This document shows positions 8,043 through 16,814 of a stretch of DNA of 35,115 nt, piece after piece. The stretch's first letter is position 1. Each line of letters starts with the position of its first letter. The stretch spans positions 1-35,115 of the forward strand of contig CAZYPH010000011.1 of NCBI GenBank assembly GCA_964649095.1, given 5' to 3'. This DNA comes from CAZYPH01 sp964649095. Its GTDB lineage: Bacteria > Bdellovibrionota > UBA1018 > UBA923. The translations under genes and the position numbers were made by a program. A model generated the notes under the pieces. It was not told the origin of the DNA. It made no database searches and worked only from the letters and a program-made list of their open reading frames with translations.

Positions 8043-8807
8043 TCCTATTGCTGAAATTAAAACTATCAACGTAATTAGAATTTTACGAATAGGGTCGAGG
8101 CGTTGGGTTGGTATTTTCTGAATTAATATTTTTGTAAGCTGAGCTGCTATTAAAATACCAATACATAAACTGACGAGTGTCGGCCATTCCGCATAAGTCA
8201 TTATATTCTGAAATTGTAATATCATGACAAAACTAGATGACGCCGATACGGTCAACAAACTCGTGGCTGTTGCGTGCGTAATGGATAGTCCACGATAACT
8301 CACCAAAAATGGTACTAGTAAAATGCCACCACCAAGCCCTGTTAAAGTGGTCAAAAGGCCTAGAATAATCCCTGCAACGGCCAGTGCAAAATAATAACTG
8401 ACACCTGCTGGTGGGTGCCCATCGGTGCTAGCCCGAGGAGATTTTTTTTTCTTCCATATCGACCAAATGCTGATCAACCCCACGGCAATAAATAGAGCCG
8501 TGATAGCATTTTCATGTAAATGGGTTTTGATCGGGCGCCCTACTAACCCACCGATCATCGAAGTAGAAAATAAAATCATGGCTAATCGATAGTCGGTGTA
8601 ATGCCGTTGTAAGATCCAATTAAGTAGTGCTCCCGCAACCACAGCGATCAACGAAACACCAGTGGCTGCTTTTATTGATAGTCCTGCAATATGCACCAAA
8701 AGCGGTACGCCAATCATGGCACCACCGGCACCGGTAAGGCCCAAAAATAGACCAACCACGGTTCCAATGGCGGCCCATGTAAGCCACCCGAACCAGAATG
8801 ACAGCAT
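8031..8807 (-). CDS. TauE/SafE family sulfur anion exporter
   Basis: This 258-residue membrane protein has the internal twofold repeat of the TauE/SafE (PF01925) family. The first half has GLFLGLTGAGGAMIGVPLL; the second has LTTLTGLGGGILLVPFLVS. About eight helices are present. Family members export sulfite, sulfoacetate or related sulfur oxyanions. Here it is the last gene of a bigR-ygaP-MBL operon and overlaps the MBL stop (ATG inside the preceding stop region, base 8807). Exporting sulfite or thiosulfate made by the upstream persulfide dioxygenase is therefore a reasonable role. It should be controlled by the BigR-like repressor. Confidence 0.87.
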   Translation of the reverse strand: MLSFWFGWLTWAAIGTVVGLFLGLTGAGGAMIGVPLLVHIAGLSIKAATGVSLIAVVAGALLNWILQRHYTDYRLAMILFSTSMIGGLVGRPIKTHLHENAITALFIAVGLISIWSIWKKKKSPRASTDGHPPAGVSYYFALAVAGIILGLLTTLTGLGGGILLVPFLVSYRGLSITHATATSLLTVSASSSFVMILQFQNIMTYAEWPTLVSLCIGILIAAQLTKILIQKIPTQRLDPIRKILITLIVLISAIGLLV

Positions 8808-9553
8808 TATTTAAAATTCTCTTTTAGCGATTCTTTTAAAAGCCTTGGGGCCGCAGTACTAAAACTACTAGCCTCGGCAATAAACTGTTCTTTGGGTTGG
8901 GTGAGTGACGCGTTTAATTTTAATTGAGTTTGCCATGTCGATGCCCGGCCGCCCTTGTTATCGTGACCTGGTAGAAGAATCATTTCAGTGGTGGCCACGG
9001 CAAGAAGACGTTGAACGCTTTCGTAGTGGGCGCGTGCATCGCCACCTGGCAAATCGTCTCGACCGGTATCGCCGTATAAAATCGTGTCGCCACCAAAAAT
9101 AAACGGGCCCCAAATTATAGTAAGGCTGTCGGGAGTGTGTCCCGGTGTTGGCAAAAGTTTTATGGCACTTGCCTGAGTGTTTAGGGCCGTTGATTTCGCA
9201 ACCCGCAGATCGACGCGTTGGCTAGGTGCTGCGTGATGCATGACCAGTGGAGCACTCAATGCACCTGCCATTTGCGCCGCGCATGAAATATGGTCAGCAT
9301 GGGTGTGGGTGTCCACGACGGCTACCCAGCGATAGCCTTTAAGTGTCTGAGCAATGTCTTGATAAGCGGCCTCGTCTGTATCTTTTGGGTCTATTAACAC
9401 AGCCTCTTTAGAGGCTGTGTTCCATGCCACGTAAGACACACACTCTTCACTCAAAATAGCACGTAGTTGCCAAGGAGAGTCTGCTTCCATTAGGGGATTC
9501 GGGGCATCTGTTAAGAGTTCATCTAGTTTTTTGATCTTGTAGTTACAATTCAT
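8807..9553 (-). CDS. MBL-fold persulfide dioxygenase (ETHE1/Blh-like)
   Basis: The 248-residue protein is a metallo-beta-lactamase-fold hydrolase of the persulfide dioxygenase type, which oxidises glutathione or protein persulfide to sulfite. Visible metal ligands are H83/H85 in THTHADH with D87/H88, then H139 (PTPGHT), D156 (GGDTILYGDTGRDDL) and H197 (LLPGHDNK). The GDTGRDD-PGGDA element is typical of the ETHE1/Blh group and not of general lactamases. Residues 1-22 precede the usual family start, so a start at Met22 is possible. It lies 44 bases after the rhodanese gene and overlaps the exporter gene. Together these oxidise and remove sulfane sulfur. Confidence 0.87.
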   Translation of the reverse strand: MNCNYKIKKLDELLTDAPNPLMEADSPWQLRAILSEECVSYVAWNTASKEAVLIDPKDTDEAAYQDIAQTLKGYRWVAVVDTHTHADHISCAAQMAGALSAPLVMHHAAPSQRVDLRVAKSTALNTQASAIKLLPTPGHTPDSLTIIWGPFIFGGDTILYGDTGRDDLPGGDARAHYESVQRLLAVATTEMILLPGHDNKGGRASTWQTQLKLNASLTQPKEQFIAEASSFSTAAPRLLKESLKENFK

Positions 9554-9597
9554 TAACGTCTTCTTATATAGAATTTAGTATATTAGATTAGGTCAGC

Positions 9598-10167
9598 TTA
9601 TCCGCAGCAGCTCTTTGATTCTGGACTCACATCACAGACTTCTTTCTCGGTCGAGGCCCGTGATGTATTCCAAGGCATTGCGGCTAGTAGATTAGCCATT
9701 GGACACACACCCGTAGCGCCCGCAAATACGAGGCCCATTCCAACGAATCCACTTAGATATATAAAACTAGGACTTACGGTTTGCGCTAAAACTAAACCCA
9801 ATACGACCATGCTGCCGGCTACCAGTTGTACTTGTCGTATAATCGGAAGCCCTGCGCGACGGTTTCTTACGGTGGGTTTGCCTTGTTGGGCCCAGGCCAT
9901 GATGCCACCTTCGTAAACCGAGAGATTCAAGCCCTGCACCAATGACTGTGCCTGTGTTGCCGCAAGTTTTGCTCGGTTGCCACCGCGGCACATAAATACC
10001 AGAGGGCGGTCATGTAGTGTCTTTAAAATCGCGGGAGCGCGCGCCGGAAATTCCGACAGCGGAATTAATATAGAGTTTTCTATATGCTCTGCTGTGTATT
10101 CGTTTGGTTCTCGTACGTCGATGATCACTTCTCTTGAGTTCTGTAGGATGTTCGTTTGATTAGTCAT
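9598..10167 (-). CDS. ygaP: YgaP-like membrane rhodanese (rhodanese + DUF2892)
   Basis: The 189-residue protein has a single rhodanese domain (about 10-100) with the active-site Cys60 in CRGGNRA and the domain ends DVREPNEY and YEGGIMAW. Two membrane helices follow (about 110-130 and 135-155) with the DUF2892 motif GVCPMANLLAAMPWN. This arrangement is that of E. coli YgaP, a membrane sulfurtransferase that handles sulfane sulfur at the cytoplasmic face. The tail ends SKSCCG, adding two cysteines that could carry persulfide. The start has a strong ribosome site (GGAGGT, six bases before ATG). It is the second gene of the BigR-type operon, 24 bases behind the regulator. Confidence 0.88.
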   Translation of the reverse strand: MTNQTNILQNSREVIIDVREPNEYTAEHIENSILIPLSEFPARAPAILKTLHDRPLVFMCRGGNRAKLAATQAQSLVQGLNLSVYEGGIMAWAQQGKPTVRNRRAGLPIIRQVQLVAGSMVVLGLVLAQTVSPSFIYLSGFVGMGLVFAGATGVCPMANLLAAMPWNTSRASTEKEVCDVSPESKSCCG

Positions 10168-10191
10168 GAGAGACCTCCATGGTTAACTGTG

Positions 10192-10551
10192 TTACTGACA
10201 AAAAATCTTTTTTAGGGATCGTACTAGTTGCTTCACGCGTAGATCTTTGATCGCATAATAGACAAAACGCCCCTCTCTCCGAGAGTCTACCAAGCTCTCT
10301 GATTTCATGCGTTGTAAAAACTGAGATAGTTGCGACTGTGATGAGCTGCACAACGATTCTAAGTCGCGCACCGTTTGTTCCTGCTCGCTTAAGTGGCACA
10401 AAATAAGTAGTCTCTGTGGATGGGCTAATGCCTTTAAAAGTCTTGCAGTAAACTCGCACTGCATGAGTGATTCTAGAGAGTTATCTGCCAATTTGTCCGA
10501 TAACTTATTGGTGGCGCTGCCTGTTTTCGAGCTTTGAGTTGATTTAGTCAT
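10192..10551 (-). CDS. bigR: ArsR-family repressor, BigR/YgaV-like persulfide sensor
   Basis: This small winged-helix repressor (119 residues from the ATG at 10551; a TTG three codons upstream is possible) has the ArsR core ALAHPQRLLILCHL, the recognition helix SSSQSQLSQFLQRM and the wing DSRREGRFVYYAI. Two cysteines, one in LILCHL and one in KKIFCQ, are 66 residues apart. From memory this is the same spacing as Cys42/Cys108 of BigR, which form a disulfide or tetrasulfide on exposure to polysulfide and release DNA. It heads the ygaP-MBL-exporter operon and diverges from the TPMT gene with only 63 bases between starts. A perfect AT palindrome in that gap is a probable operator. Confidence 0.85.
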   Translation of the reverse strand: MTKSTQSSKTGSATNKLSDKLADNSLESLMQCEFTARLLKALAHPQRLLILCHLSEQEQTVRDLESLCSSSQSQLSQFLQRMKSESLVDSRREGRFVYYAIKDLRVKQLVRSLKKIFCQ

Positions 10552-10559
10552 CTTATTCA

Positions 10560-10579
10560 ATATTATAATATTATAATAT
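10560..10579. promoter_or_regulatory. candidate BigR operator: perfect 20-bp palindrome
   Basis: ATATTATAATATTATAATAT is a perfect 20-base palindrome. It lies 8 bases upstream of the bigR ATG and 35 bases upstream of the TPMT ATG. It contains TATAAT sequences on both strands, so it could overlap -10 elements of both divergent promoters. ArsR-family repressors, including BigR, bind AT-rich dyads of this size. Binding would shut off both directions. A weaker AT-rich dyad (ATATA-8-TATAT, 9567-9584) lies in front of the MBL gene. Confidence 0.6.
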
Positions 10580-10614
10580 ATAAATATTCAACAATTAGTT
10601 TTACAATTACAATT

Positions 10615-11286
10615 ATGGAAAGAAATTTTTGGTTTAATCGCTGGAAAAACAATGAGATCGCCTTTCATCAGTCAGAGGTCGAGTCTAATTTAGTAAAGTA
10701 TTTCGAGGTCCATGCTGACCAATCAGTGTTGGTACCGTTTTGTGGAAAATCGAAAGATCTGCTGTGGTTGGCCCAGAAAAATAAGAACGTAATAGGTGCC
10801 GAGTTAAGCCCTTTGGCCTGCGAGCATTTTTTTCAAGAAAATAAACTGGAATACTCGATCGAACAAAAGGGCGATTTTTCTGTTTATACGGCAGAAAATA
10901 TTAGTATTTGGTGTGGTGACTTTTTTAGTCTTCCACACGATTTATTAGCTACGAACAGGCCGCAGCGTTGGGCTATTTACGATCGGGCCGCTATGATTGC
11001 TCTGCCGCCGAGCATGCGTAGCGGCTATGCCACCAAACTTTTAAATTTAATTCGAGCGGCCCCCCGTAGCGATCCTACTCTCCTGCTACTGATCACCTTA
11101 GAATACCCCCAAGACCGTCTAGAGGGCCCACCGTTTTCTATTGCCGAATCTGAGGTGCGCACCGCCTATGCCAGCGCACGATCGATAATCCTGCTAGCAC
11201 GCGAACACGATCAACCGTCTGACTTAGTGGGTACCAAGTTTGAGGGCCTTACACGTGCTGAAGTAGTCTATCGAATTGAGTTATAG
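10615..11286 (+). CDS. tpm: thiopurine S-methyltransferase family protein (TPMT)
   Basis: The 223-residue protein is a SAM-dependent methyltransferase of the TPMT family (PF05724). Visible are the N-terminal NFWFNRWKNNEIAFHQ, the SAM loop VLVPFCGKSKDLLWLA (38-52), GAELSPLACEHFF (61-73) and the IYDRAAMIALPP motif (121-132). Length is normal for bacterial TPMT (about 215-220). Bacterial members methylate selenium, tellurium or thiol substrates, and plant relatives methylate bisulfide. Divergent transcription from the BigR-type sulfur operon suggests a role in disposing of sulfide or related chalcogen species, which is inference. Its last six bases overlap the convergent antiporter gene. Confidence 0.85.
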   Translation: MERNFWFNRWKNNEIAFHQSEVESNLVKYFEVHADQSVLVPFCGKSKDLLWLAQKNKNVIGAELSPLACEHFFQENKLEYSIEQKGDFSVYTAENISIWCGDFFSLPHDLLATNRPQRWAIYDRAAMIALPPSMRSGYATKLLNLIRAAPRSDPTLLLLITLEYPQDRLEGPPFSIAESEVRTAYASARSIILLAREHDQPSDLVGTKFEGLTRAEVVYRIEL

Positions 11287-12576
11287 ATTCCAAAAACACA
11301 ACATAGCTACGACGGTAGGGATGAGTGCATATAGTAAAAGTTGTATGGGGTCGATACCGTCCTCTCCAAAGCTATCCCGTAAGATAGAATAGCCTGCTGG
11401 GTTCGGTGCGTTTGCAATGATTGTAAGACCTCCACCTGCCACAGCCCCCGCCACTAAAGCGTAGTGCATCGAGTCGCTCATCTCGGGTACTAGTGATCCC
11501 AAATAAGTTAGTGCGGCATTGTCCGTAACGGCAGTGAGTGCTGTTGCGCTAAAAAATAGATTCATGTCCGACAGCGATGCAATAATAGGCTTTAGCCACC
11601 AGGCCTGTAAGTTGCCCAATACCACTAGACCGGCCAGAAAAAACGCAACTAAAAGACTAGAGCGTAACTGCAACTCGTCTTGGTATTTTTTAGTGATCGC
11701 CGTTACGCCCAAGAAAAATAAAAATATGCCTGCAAAAATGGTCATGTGGTGGGCGGTTGCTACTACTAATATTAAAAAAAGTAGATATATCGCTTTGATG
11801 CCTAAAGGCATTTTTTGTGCCTGGCGAATGCTGGGGCGCTTGAGCTTAATAAGTTCGCGGTAGTTGATGGCGGTCAGTAGAAACGTATTTAAAAATACGG
11901 CGATGATCGTTTTGTAGCCAAAATGCGTCATCATAAAGGCATTATCCCAATGCCATACATTCGCTACCATTAGAATGGGCGGCGCGGCATAGTTTGTTAG
12001 TGTTCCACCAATCGAGATATTCACAAATAAAACAGCAATACACGAGTACATGAAGCGTTTTGAGACTTTCGCATCGAAAAATTGGCTTTTAAGTAAAATG
12101 GCCACGACCGTCATGGCAGCGGGTTCGGTCACGAACGATCCTAACAGCGGACCAAATGTAAAAATGGTTATAAAATAAGTAATATTTCGTACGGGATTTT
12201 CAGGCTTCCACAAAAAATTTAGCGAAATCCAGGAGATGATTTTTTCAGCGGCAACTAATATCGGCCGTGTGGCTGCAATGGACATAATTACAAATACGAA
12301 CGCCGCCTCGCGAAAGTTTAGGCTTTCTAAATAGTGGATCGCATTTTCAGAGCCCACTACAACGGCAAGATAGGTAACAAACACACCTCCCCAAAAACCA
12401 AATACGATTTCAATTTCCCCCAATAGGTGGCAAACACCTTCGCCAATCGAATCCTTTTCAAAACGGTGTGCTAGGTTGTGGAAGTACTTCGTTAAAAACG
12501 TATGCAAAATCGCTAATGCAAATAAAGCCGTCGCGACGATCTCTGTGCTGTGGTCTAGAATGGGAGGGGGTGTCAT
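11281..12576 (-). CDS. putative Na+/H+ antiporter (PF07399-like)
   Basis: The 431-residue protein has ten or more hydrophobic helices and resembles the putative Na+/H+ antiporter family PF07399, part of the ion-transporter superfamily. Distinctive segments are HNLAHRFEKDSIGEGVCHLL near 31-50, FGPLLGSFVTEPAAMTVVAILL, ISIGGTLTNYAAPPILMVA and TALTAVTDNAALTYLGSL. The paired half-motifs TEPAAM and TDNAAL are typical of this fold. It probably exchanges Na+ for H+ across the inner membrane. An SD-like AAGGA lies about eleven bases before the ATG. It is divergent from typA and convergent with the TPMT gene. The substrate is not proven by sequence. Confidence 0.8.
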   Translation of the reverse strand: MTPPPILDHSTEIVATALFALAILHTFLTKYFHNLAHRFEKDSIGEGVCHLLGEIEIVFGFWGGVFVTYLAVVVGSENAIHYLESLNFREAAFVFVIMSIAATRPILVAAEKIISWISLNFLWKPENPVRNITYFITIFTFGPLLGSFVTEPAAMTVVAILLKSQFFDAKVSKRFMYSCIAVLFVNISIGGTLTNYAAPPILMVANVWHWDNAFMMTHFGYKTIIAVFLNTFLLTAINYRELIKLKRPSIRQAQKMPLGIKAIYLLFLILVVATAHHMTIFAGIFLFFLGVTAITKKYQDELQLRSSLLVAFFLAGLVVLGNLQAWWLKPIIASLSDMNLFFSATALTAVTDNAALTYLGSLVPEMSDSMHYALVAGAVAGGGLTIIANAPNPAGYSILRDSFGEDGIDPIQLLLYALIPTVVAMLCFWNL

Positions 12577-12707
12577 TAGTTACCAATCCTTTCAGTGGTC
12601 TGCATGCAGCAAACTCGTCTATTGAAACAGCGAGTTAAAGGTTTTGCACGGGTTATCTAAAACAGATCTCGTGATTCAAAATTTATCGTGGTACGACATC
12701 GGACCAT

Positions 12708-14570
12708 ATGCAAACGAATCCAAATCTAAGAAATATCGCTATTATTGCGCACGTTGACCACGGTAAAACAACTTTAGTTGATGGCTTGTTACGACAAGCC
12801 GGAGCCTTTCAATCGCACGAGGCCGTCTCGGATCGCGTGATGGATTCGATGGATCTCGAACGTGAACGTGGTATCACTATTTTGGCAAAAAACACGTCCG
12901 TACGTTTGGGTAGCGATAAAATTAACATCGTCGACACACCGGGCCACGCAGACTTTGGTGGCGAGGTAGAACGTATCATGGGCATGGTTGATGGGGCGCT
13001 GTTATTGGTAGATGCCGCTGTAGGCCCATTGCCACAAACACGTTTCGTGCTTTCAAAAGCCTTAAAACAAGGCTTGAAATTAATTTTGGTTATTAATAAA
13101 GTAGATCGCCCCGATGCTCGCGTCGATGAAGTCATCAACGCGACATTCGATTTGTTTATGGAATTGGGGGCGAGTGAGTCTCAGGCAGACTTCACCATTA
13201 TTTATGCCTGTGCCCGTCAAGGCTGGTGTACGACGGATAGCTCTCAATTGGCAAAAGCCTTAGAAACAAAGGGTGAAGGCCTTACGTTAAAGCCGTTGTT
13301 TGATACGATTTTAAAAGATGTACCTCCTCCAAAAATTACATCTGATGGCCCATTTCAAATGCTCGTTAGTAATTTAGGGTACAGCGAATATGTAGGTCGA
13401 CTGGCTATTGGTCGAGTCTTGCAGGGATCTGTTAAAAAAGGTTCTCGTCTGGTACGTCAGGCTGATGGTGGTAAACAAATTACATTTACAGCTTCACAAG
13501 TTTATACGTTCGAGGGTTTAAAGCAGACTGAAGTGCCTGAATTAGTAGCAGGTGATATCGGTGTGATTGCTGGTAGCGAATATGTGGAAATCGGCGATAC
13601 GTTTACTTCGGCTTCGATTGATAAGTCTGAAGTATTGCCTCCGTTGCCCCGTATAAAAGTGGATCCACCTACGATTAGCATGATCTTTTCCGTGAATACG
13701 TCGCCACTCTCTGGAAAAGAAGGGGAGCCTATTCAGTCTCGTAAACTAAAAGAACGTCTCGAACGTGAGACGTTAGCGAACGTTGCGTTAAAATTCGAAG
13801 CAACGGAAACGACAGAACAGTACCGCGTCTTGGGCCGTGGTGAATTACAACTAGCAATTTTAATCGAGCAAATGCGCCGCGAAGGTTTTGAGTTCATGGT
13901 TGGTAAACCGAACGTGGTATTACGCCAAGAGAATGGTCAAACGTTAGAACCTCATGAACGTGCCATTTTAGATTTGCCCGCCCAGTACGTGGGTTCGGTG
14001 ACGGAATTGTTTCAAACGCGTAAGGGCCAGCTTTTAGAGTACAAAAATCAGGGCGATGGTTCTCGCGTGCGTTTGGAGTTTGTGATCCCGACTCGAGGCC
14101 TCATTGGTATTCGTTCCCGATATTTAACAGAGACCCGTGGTGAGGGTTTGTGGAATACCCAATTCGAAGACTACCGCGAATGGCGTGGCCATCTGGTGCA
14201 CCGAGTGAATGGTTCTTTGATTGCCGATCGCACCGGTACTGCCATTGAATATGCACTATTAGGTCTAGAAGATCGGGGCATCTTGTTTGTGAAACCCGGT
14301 GTCGATGTTTATGAAGGTATGGTTATTGGGGAACACACGCGTCCAAATGATTTGAACGTCAATCCGTGTAAAGAGAAAAAATTGACTAACATCCGTGCCG
14401 CGAGTGCCGAGTTTTTGGTGACTCTCAAGGGCGTGCGTTCTATGTCGCTCGAGCAGTGTTTAGAGTGGATCGATGATGATGAATGGGTAGAAGTAACACC
14501 GGAAAACGTTCGAATTCGTAAAAAAATTCTCGATCAAAACAAACGCACAGTCGTCAGGACGGTGGATTAA
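12708..14570 (+). CDS. typA: translational GTPase TypA/BipA
   Basis: BipA is a ribosome-associated EF-G-like GTPase that helps 50S assembly and growth under stress. The 620-residue length is near the family norm (about 605-615). The GTPase domain shows G1 AHVDHGKTT (14-22), the switch segment ERERGITILAKN (51-62), G3 DTPGHADF (76-83) and G4 NKVD (130-133). Then come domain II, the EF-G-like GRGELQLAILIEQMRREG, and the BipA-specific C-terminus with LIADRTGTAIEYALLGLEDRG and GMVIGEHTRPNDLNVNPCKEKKLTN. All key motifs are intact. The next gene begins two bases after its stop, so they are probably cotranscribed. Confidence 0.97.
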   Translation: MQTNPNLRNIAIIAHVDHGKTTLVDGLLRQAGAFQSHEAVSDRVMDSMDLERERGITILAKNTSVRLGSDKINIVDTPGHADFGGEVERIMGMVDGALLLVDAAVGPLPQTRFVLSKALKQGLKLILVINKVDRPDARVDEVINATFDLFMELGASESQADFTIIYACARQGWCTTDSSQLAKALETKGEGLTLKPLFDTILKDVPPPKITSDGPFQMLVSNLGYSEYVGRLAIGRVLQGSVKKGSRLVRQADGGKQITFTASQVYTFEGLKQTEVPELVAGDIGVIAGSEYVEIGDTFTSASIDKSEVLPPLPRIKVDPPTISMIFSVNTSPLSGKEGEPIQSRKLKERLERETLANVALKFEATETTEQYRVLGRGELQLAILIEQMRREGFEFMVGKPNVVLRQENGQTLEPHERAILDLPAQYVGSVTELFQTRKGQLLEYKNQGDGSRVRLEFVIPTRGLIGIRSRYLTETRGEGLWNTQFEDYREWRGHLVHRVNGSLIADRTGTAIEYALLGLEDRGILFVKPGVDVYEGMVIGEHTRPNDLNVNPCKEKKLTNIRAASAEFLVTLKGVRSMSLEQCLEWIDDDEWVEVTPENVRIRKKILDQNKRTVVRTVD

Positions 14571-14572
14571 TC

Positions 14573-15262
14573 ATGGCAAAGAGCCCGGCAAACAAAGGTT
14601 TTGGTGCAGTCATTACCGATGCTGAAGACGCCTATTTGGCTTCTGTGTTTAAACCTGAAGATCTCGTTTTGCAGGAGATTCGTCAGTCGATCGTCGCCGC
14701 CAATATGCCGCAAATTAGTGTGGGTGGTTACGATGGCCTGCATCTAGAGGTATTGGCGCGTCTGTGCCACGCTAAAAAGATCGTCGAGATTGGGACTCTA
14801 GGTGGTTACTCTGCTGTGTGTTTGGCCCGGGCATTGCCGGCTGACGGTGTGTTATACACGTTTGAGTTTAGTGCAAAACACGCGGCCGTCGCTCAGGAGA
14901 ACTTTAAACGTGCAGGGGTTGCCGATAAAGTACGTTTATTTGTGGGGCCCGCGCTGGAGAAGCTTTCCGAAATCGAAGCGGCTGGGCCATTTGACCTGGT
15001 GTTTATCGATGCTGATAAAGTGAACTATCCCAACTATTTATCATGGGCTGCTCAACATCTAAAAGTAGGTGGTGTGGTACTAGGAGACAACACCTTGGCG
15101 TGGGGTATGTTGACCGACACGACTTTTGAAAACGAGCACGATGCTAAAAATATCAAAGCATTACGGCAGTTTAACGAAGCATTGGCCTCTCCAGCTGGTG
15201 TGTTTCGGGCTACTATGTTGCCGACGGCTGAGGGGTTGAGTTGTGGCGTCAAAATCCAATAA
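14573..15262 (+). CDS. class I SAM-dependent O-methyltransferase (COMT-like)
   Basis: The 229-residue protein belongs to the divalent-metal-dependent O-methyltransferase family (Methyltransf_3; catechol/caffeoyl-CoA type). It shows the SAM-binding loop VEIGTLGGYSAVCLARAL (71-88) and the acidic residue at the end of strand 2 (TFEFS). Metal ligands are D146 in FIDADK and D172/N173 in GDNTL, and the family start DAYLASVF is present. Length matches (about 220). The natural acceptor is unknown; bacterial relatives act on catechols, flavonoids or tRNA hydroxyuridine (TrmR). It sits two bases after typA, in the same operon, which leaves an RNA substrate open as a possibility. Confidence 0.85.
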   Translation: MAKSPANKGFGAVITDAEDAYLASVFKPEDLVLQEIRQSIVAANMPQISVGGYDGLHLEVLARLCHAKKIVEIGTLGGYSAVCLARALPADGVLYTFEFSAKHAAVAQENFKRAGVADKVRLFVGPALEKLSEIEAAGPFDLVFIDADKVNYPNYLSWAAQHLKVGGVVLGDNTLAWGMLTDTTFENEHDAKNIKALRQFNEALASPAGVFRATMLPTAEGLSCGVKIQ

Positions 15263-15301
15263 AACCAGACAATATCGCAGGCAGGGTTTATAAGTCGCAA
15301 T

Positions 15302-15325
15302 ACGCGCGGCATTATCGCGGCGCGT
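15302..15325 (+). terminator. probable terminator after the O-methyltransferase
   Basis: ACGCGCGGC and GCGGCGCGT form a nine-pair GC-rich stem with one mismatch and a six-base loop (ATTATC), followed by TAATTTTCCT. It lies 39 bases after the methyltransferase stop and 112 bases before the transporter gene. The T tract is short, so it is moderate evidence. Confidence 0.5.
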
Positions 15326-15437
15326 TAATTTTCCTCTCCAGCACCCTAGCCCCAATCTCGTTCTCATGCTAAGACGCTGAGGCACTGGTTAAAATTTTTC
15401 TAAGCCCCTTCTAGCTCAAATACGGAGAGTAGTTACC

Positions 15438-16778
15438 ATGTCAGTCGATTCCCAAAAGAAGCCTTTTTCTCGTCTCGTTAAACCGGTTCACGACAAGGCC
15501 TTTCGTAAGCGACGAGCCTTAAATTGGGTAACGTTGGGCACTACCTACGCCGCCATGTACATGGGGCGTTACAACCTGTCGTTTGCCAATAAGACATTAT
15601 CAGATACCTACGGGTGGGATAAAACGAAGGTCGGTACCATTATCTCGTCAGCCCTCGTTATTTATGGCCTTTCTGCGATGTTTAATGGCCCCATCGCCGA
15701 TAAAATTGGGGGTCGAAAAGCGATGTTGATCGGTGCCATGGGCACGGTCGTCTTTAACTTGCTGTTTGGTTTAGGGGCGTATTTTGATGTTTTGGGTCGG
15801 CCTGAGTTGCTTTTGGCTTATTTTGCGACGGTATGGTCACTGAATTCTTACTTCCAATCTTACAGTGCTTTATCGTTAATTAAAGTGAACTCCGGTTGGT
15901 TTCATGTCGCCGAACGGGGCGTTTTTTCCGCTATCTTTGGAAGTATGATTCAAAGTGGGCGTGCCTTGGTCTATTTCATCGGGCCTGTTTTAGTAGCTAT
16001 CTTGCCCTGGCAGTTCATGTTTTTTGTTCCGGCGGTCATTGTCGCGTGTATGACGGTTTTAACTTATTTGTTTGTGCAGGATGATCCGGAACGGGCCGGT
16101 CTCAATGGATTTGACGTTGAGGATGCGACTTCGGGCGACAAAGAACCTGTTAGTGTAAAATACGTTCTAAAAAAAGTTTTTACGAATCCAGTAACCATTG
16201 CGATTTCGTTTGCTGAGTTCTGCACGGGGTTTGTACGCCACGGTTTTGAGCAGTGGTTTCCGCGTTACATGTTAGAGGCTCAAGGGCTAACGCTTTCGTC
16301 ACCAATTTTTCAAAAAGGCGCTATGGCCGTTGTGATGGCTGGTATTTTTGGGGCGATTTTTTCGGGAACAATCTCAGATCTAGTATTCAAAAGTCGACGA
16401 CCTCCGGTAGCCTTTTTAGGTTACGTGATTCAGGTAATTTGTTTGGCCATTATCTGGAAGGCGCCGTCTATTGAGTGGGTTATCGTGGCATTTGTGTTCA
16501 ACTCGTTTGCTATTAGTGTGGTGCATTCGATGTTGTCTGGAACCGCGTCGATGGACTTCGGTGGGAAACGTGCTGCGGCTACTGCAGCTGGCGCCTTCGA
16601 TGGTATGCAATACCTGGGCGGTTCATTTGTTGGTATTGGTATGGGTTATCTTTTAGAGCGTTTTGGTTGGGGGGCTTGGAGTCCGTCGATGATCGGCTTT
16701 TCAGCTCTTGGTGCTATCACCATGGCAGCGCTTTGGAATGCAACCCCAAAAGGCAGTAAATCTGCTTCAGGGCATTAG
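15438..16778 (+). CDS. MFS organophosphate:phosphate antiporter (GlpT/UhpC-like)
   Basis: The 446-residue protein has twelve helices and belongs to the organophosphate antiporter group of the major facilitator superfamily. The first helix carries TTYAAMYMGRYNLSFA with Arg44. A second buried arginine (Arg267 in FCTGFVRHGFEQWFPRYML) lies in helix 7. These match by position the two phosphate-binding arginines of GlpT (Arg45/Arg269). The MFS loop GPIADKIGGRKAM is present between helices 2 and 3. It probably exchanges glycerol-3-phosphate, hexose phosphate or a similar compound for phosphate. GGAGAG lies eight bases before the ATG, which fixes the start. It appears monocistronic. Confidence 0.87.
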   Translation: MSVDSQKKPFSRLVKPVHDKAFRKRRALNWVTLGTTYAAMYMGRYNLSFANKTLSDTYGWDKTKVGTIISSALVIYGLSAMFNGPIADKIGGRKAMLIGAMGTVVFNLLFGLGAYFDVLGRPELLLAYFATVWSLNSYFQSYSALSLIKVNSGWFHVAERGVFSAIFGSMIQSGRALVYFIGPVLVAILPWQFMFFVPAVIVACMTVLTYLFVQDDPERAGLNGFDVEDATSGDKEPVSVKYVLKKVFTNPVTIAISFAEFCTGFVRHGFEQWFPRYMLEAQGLTLSSPIFQKGAMAVVMAGIFGAIFSGTISDLVFKSRRPPVAFLGYVIQVICLAIIWKAPSIEWVIVAFVFNSFAISVVHSMLSGTASMDFGGKRAAATAAGAFDGMQYLGGSFVGIGMGYLLERFGWGAWSPSMIGFSALGAITMAALWNATPKGSKSASGH

Positions 16779-16814
16779 TAAGAGAATTCGTAGCTAAGTT
16801 GTTGCCAAGGCTTA

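Noticed and set aside
12600..12609. CTGCATGCAG palindrome between antiporter and typA
   Set aside because: A ten-base palindrome is short and expected by chance; no second copy or partner regulator is seen.
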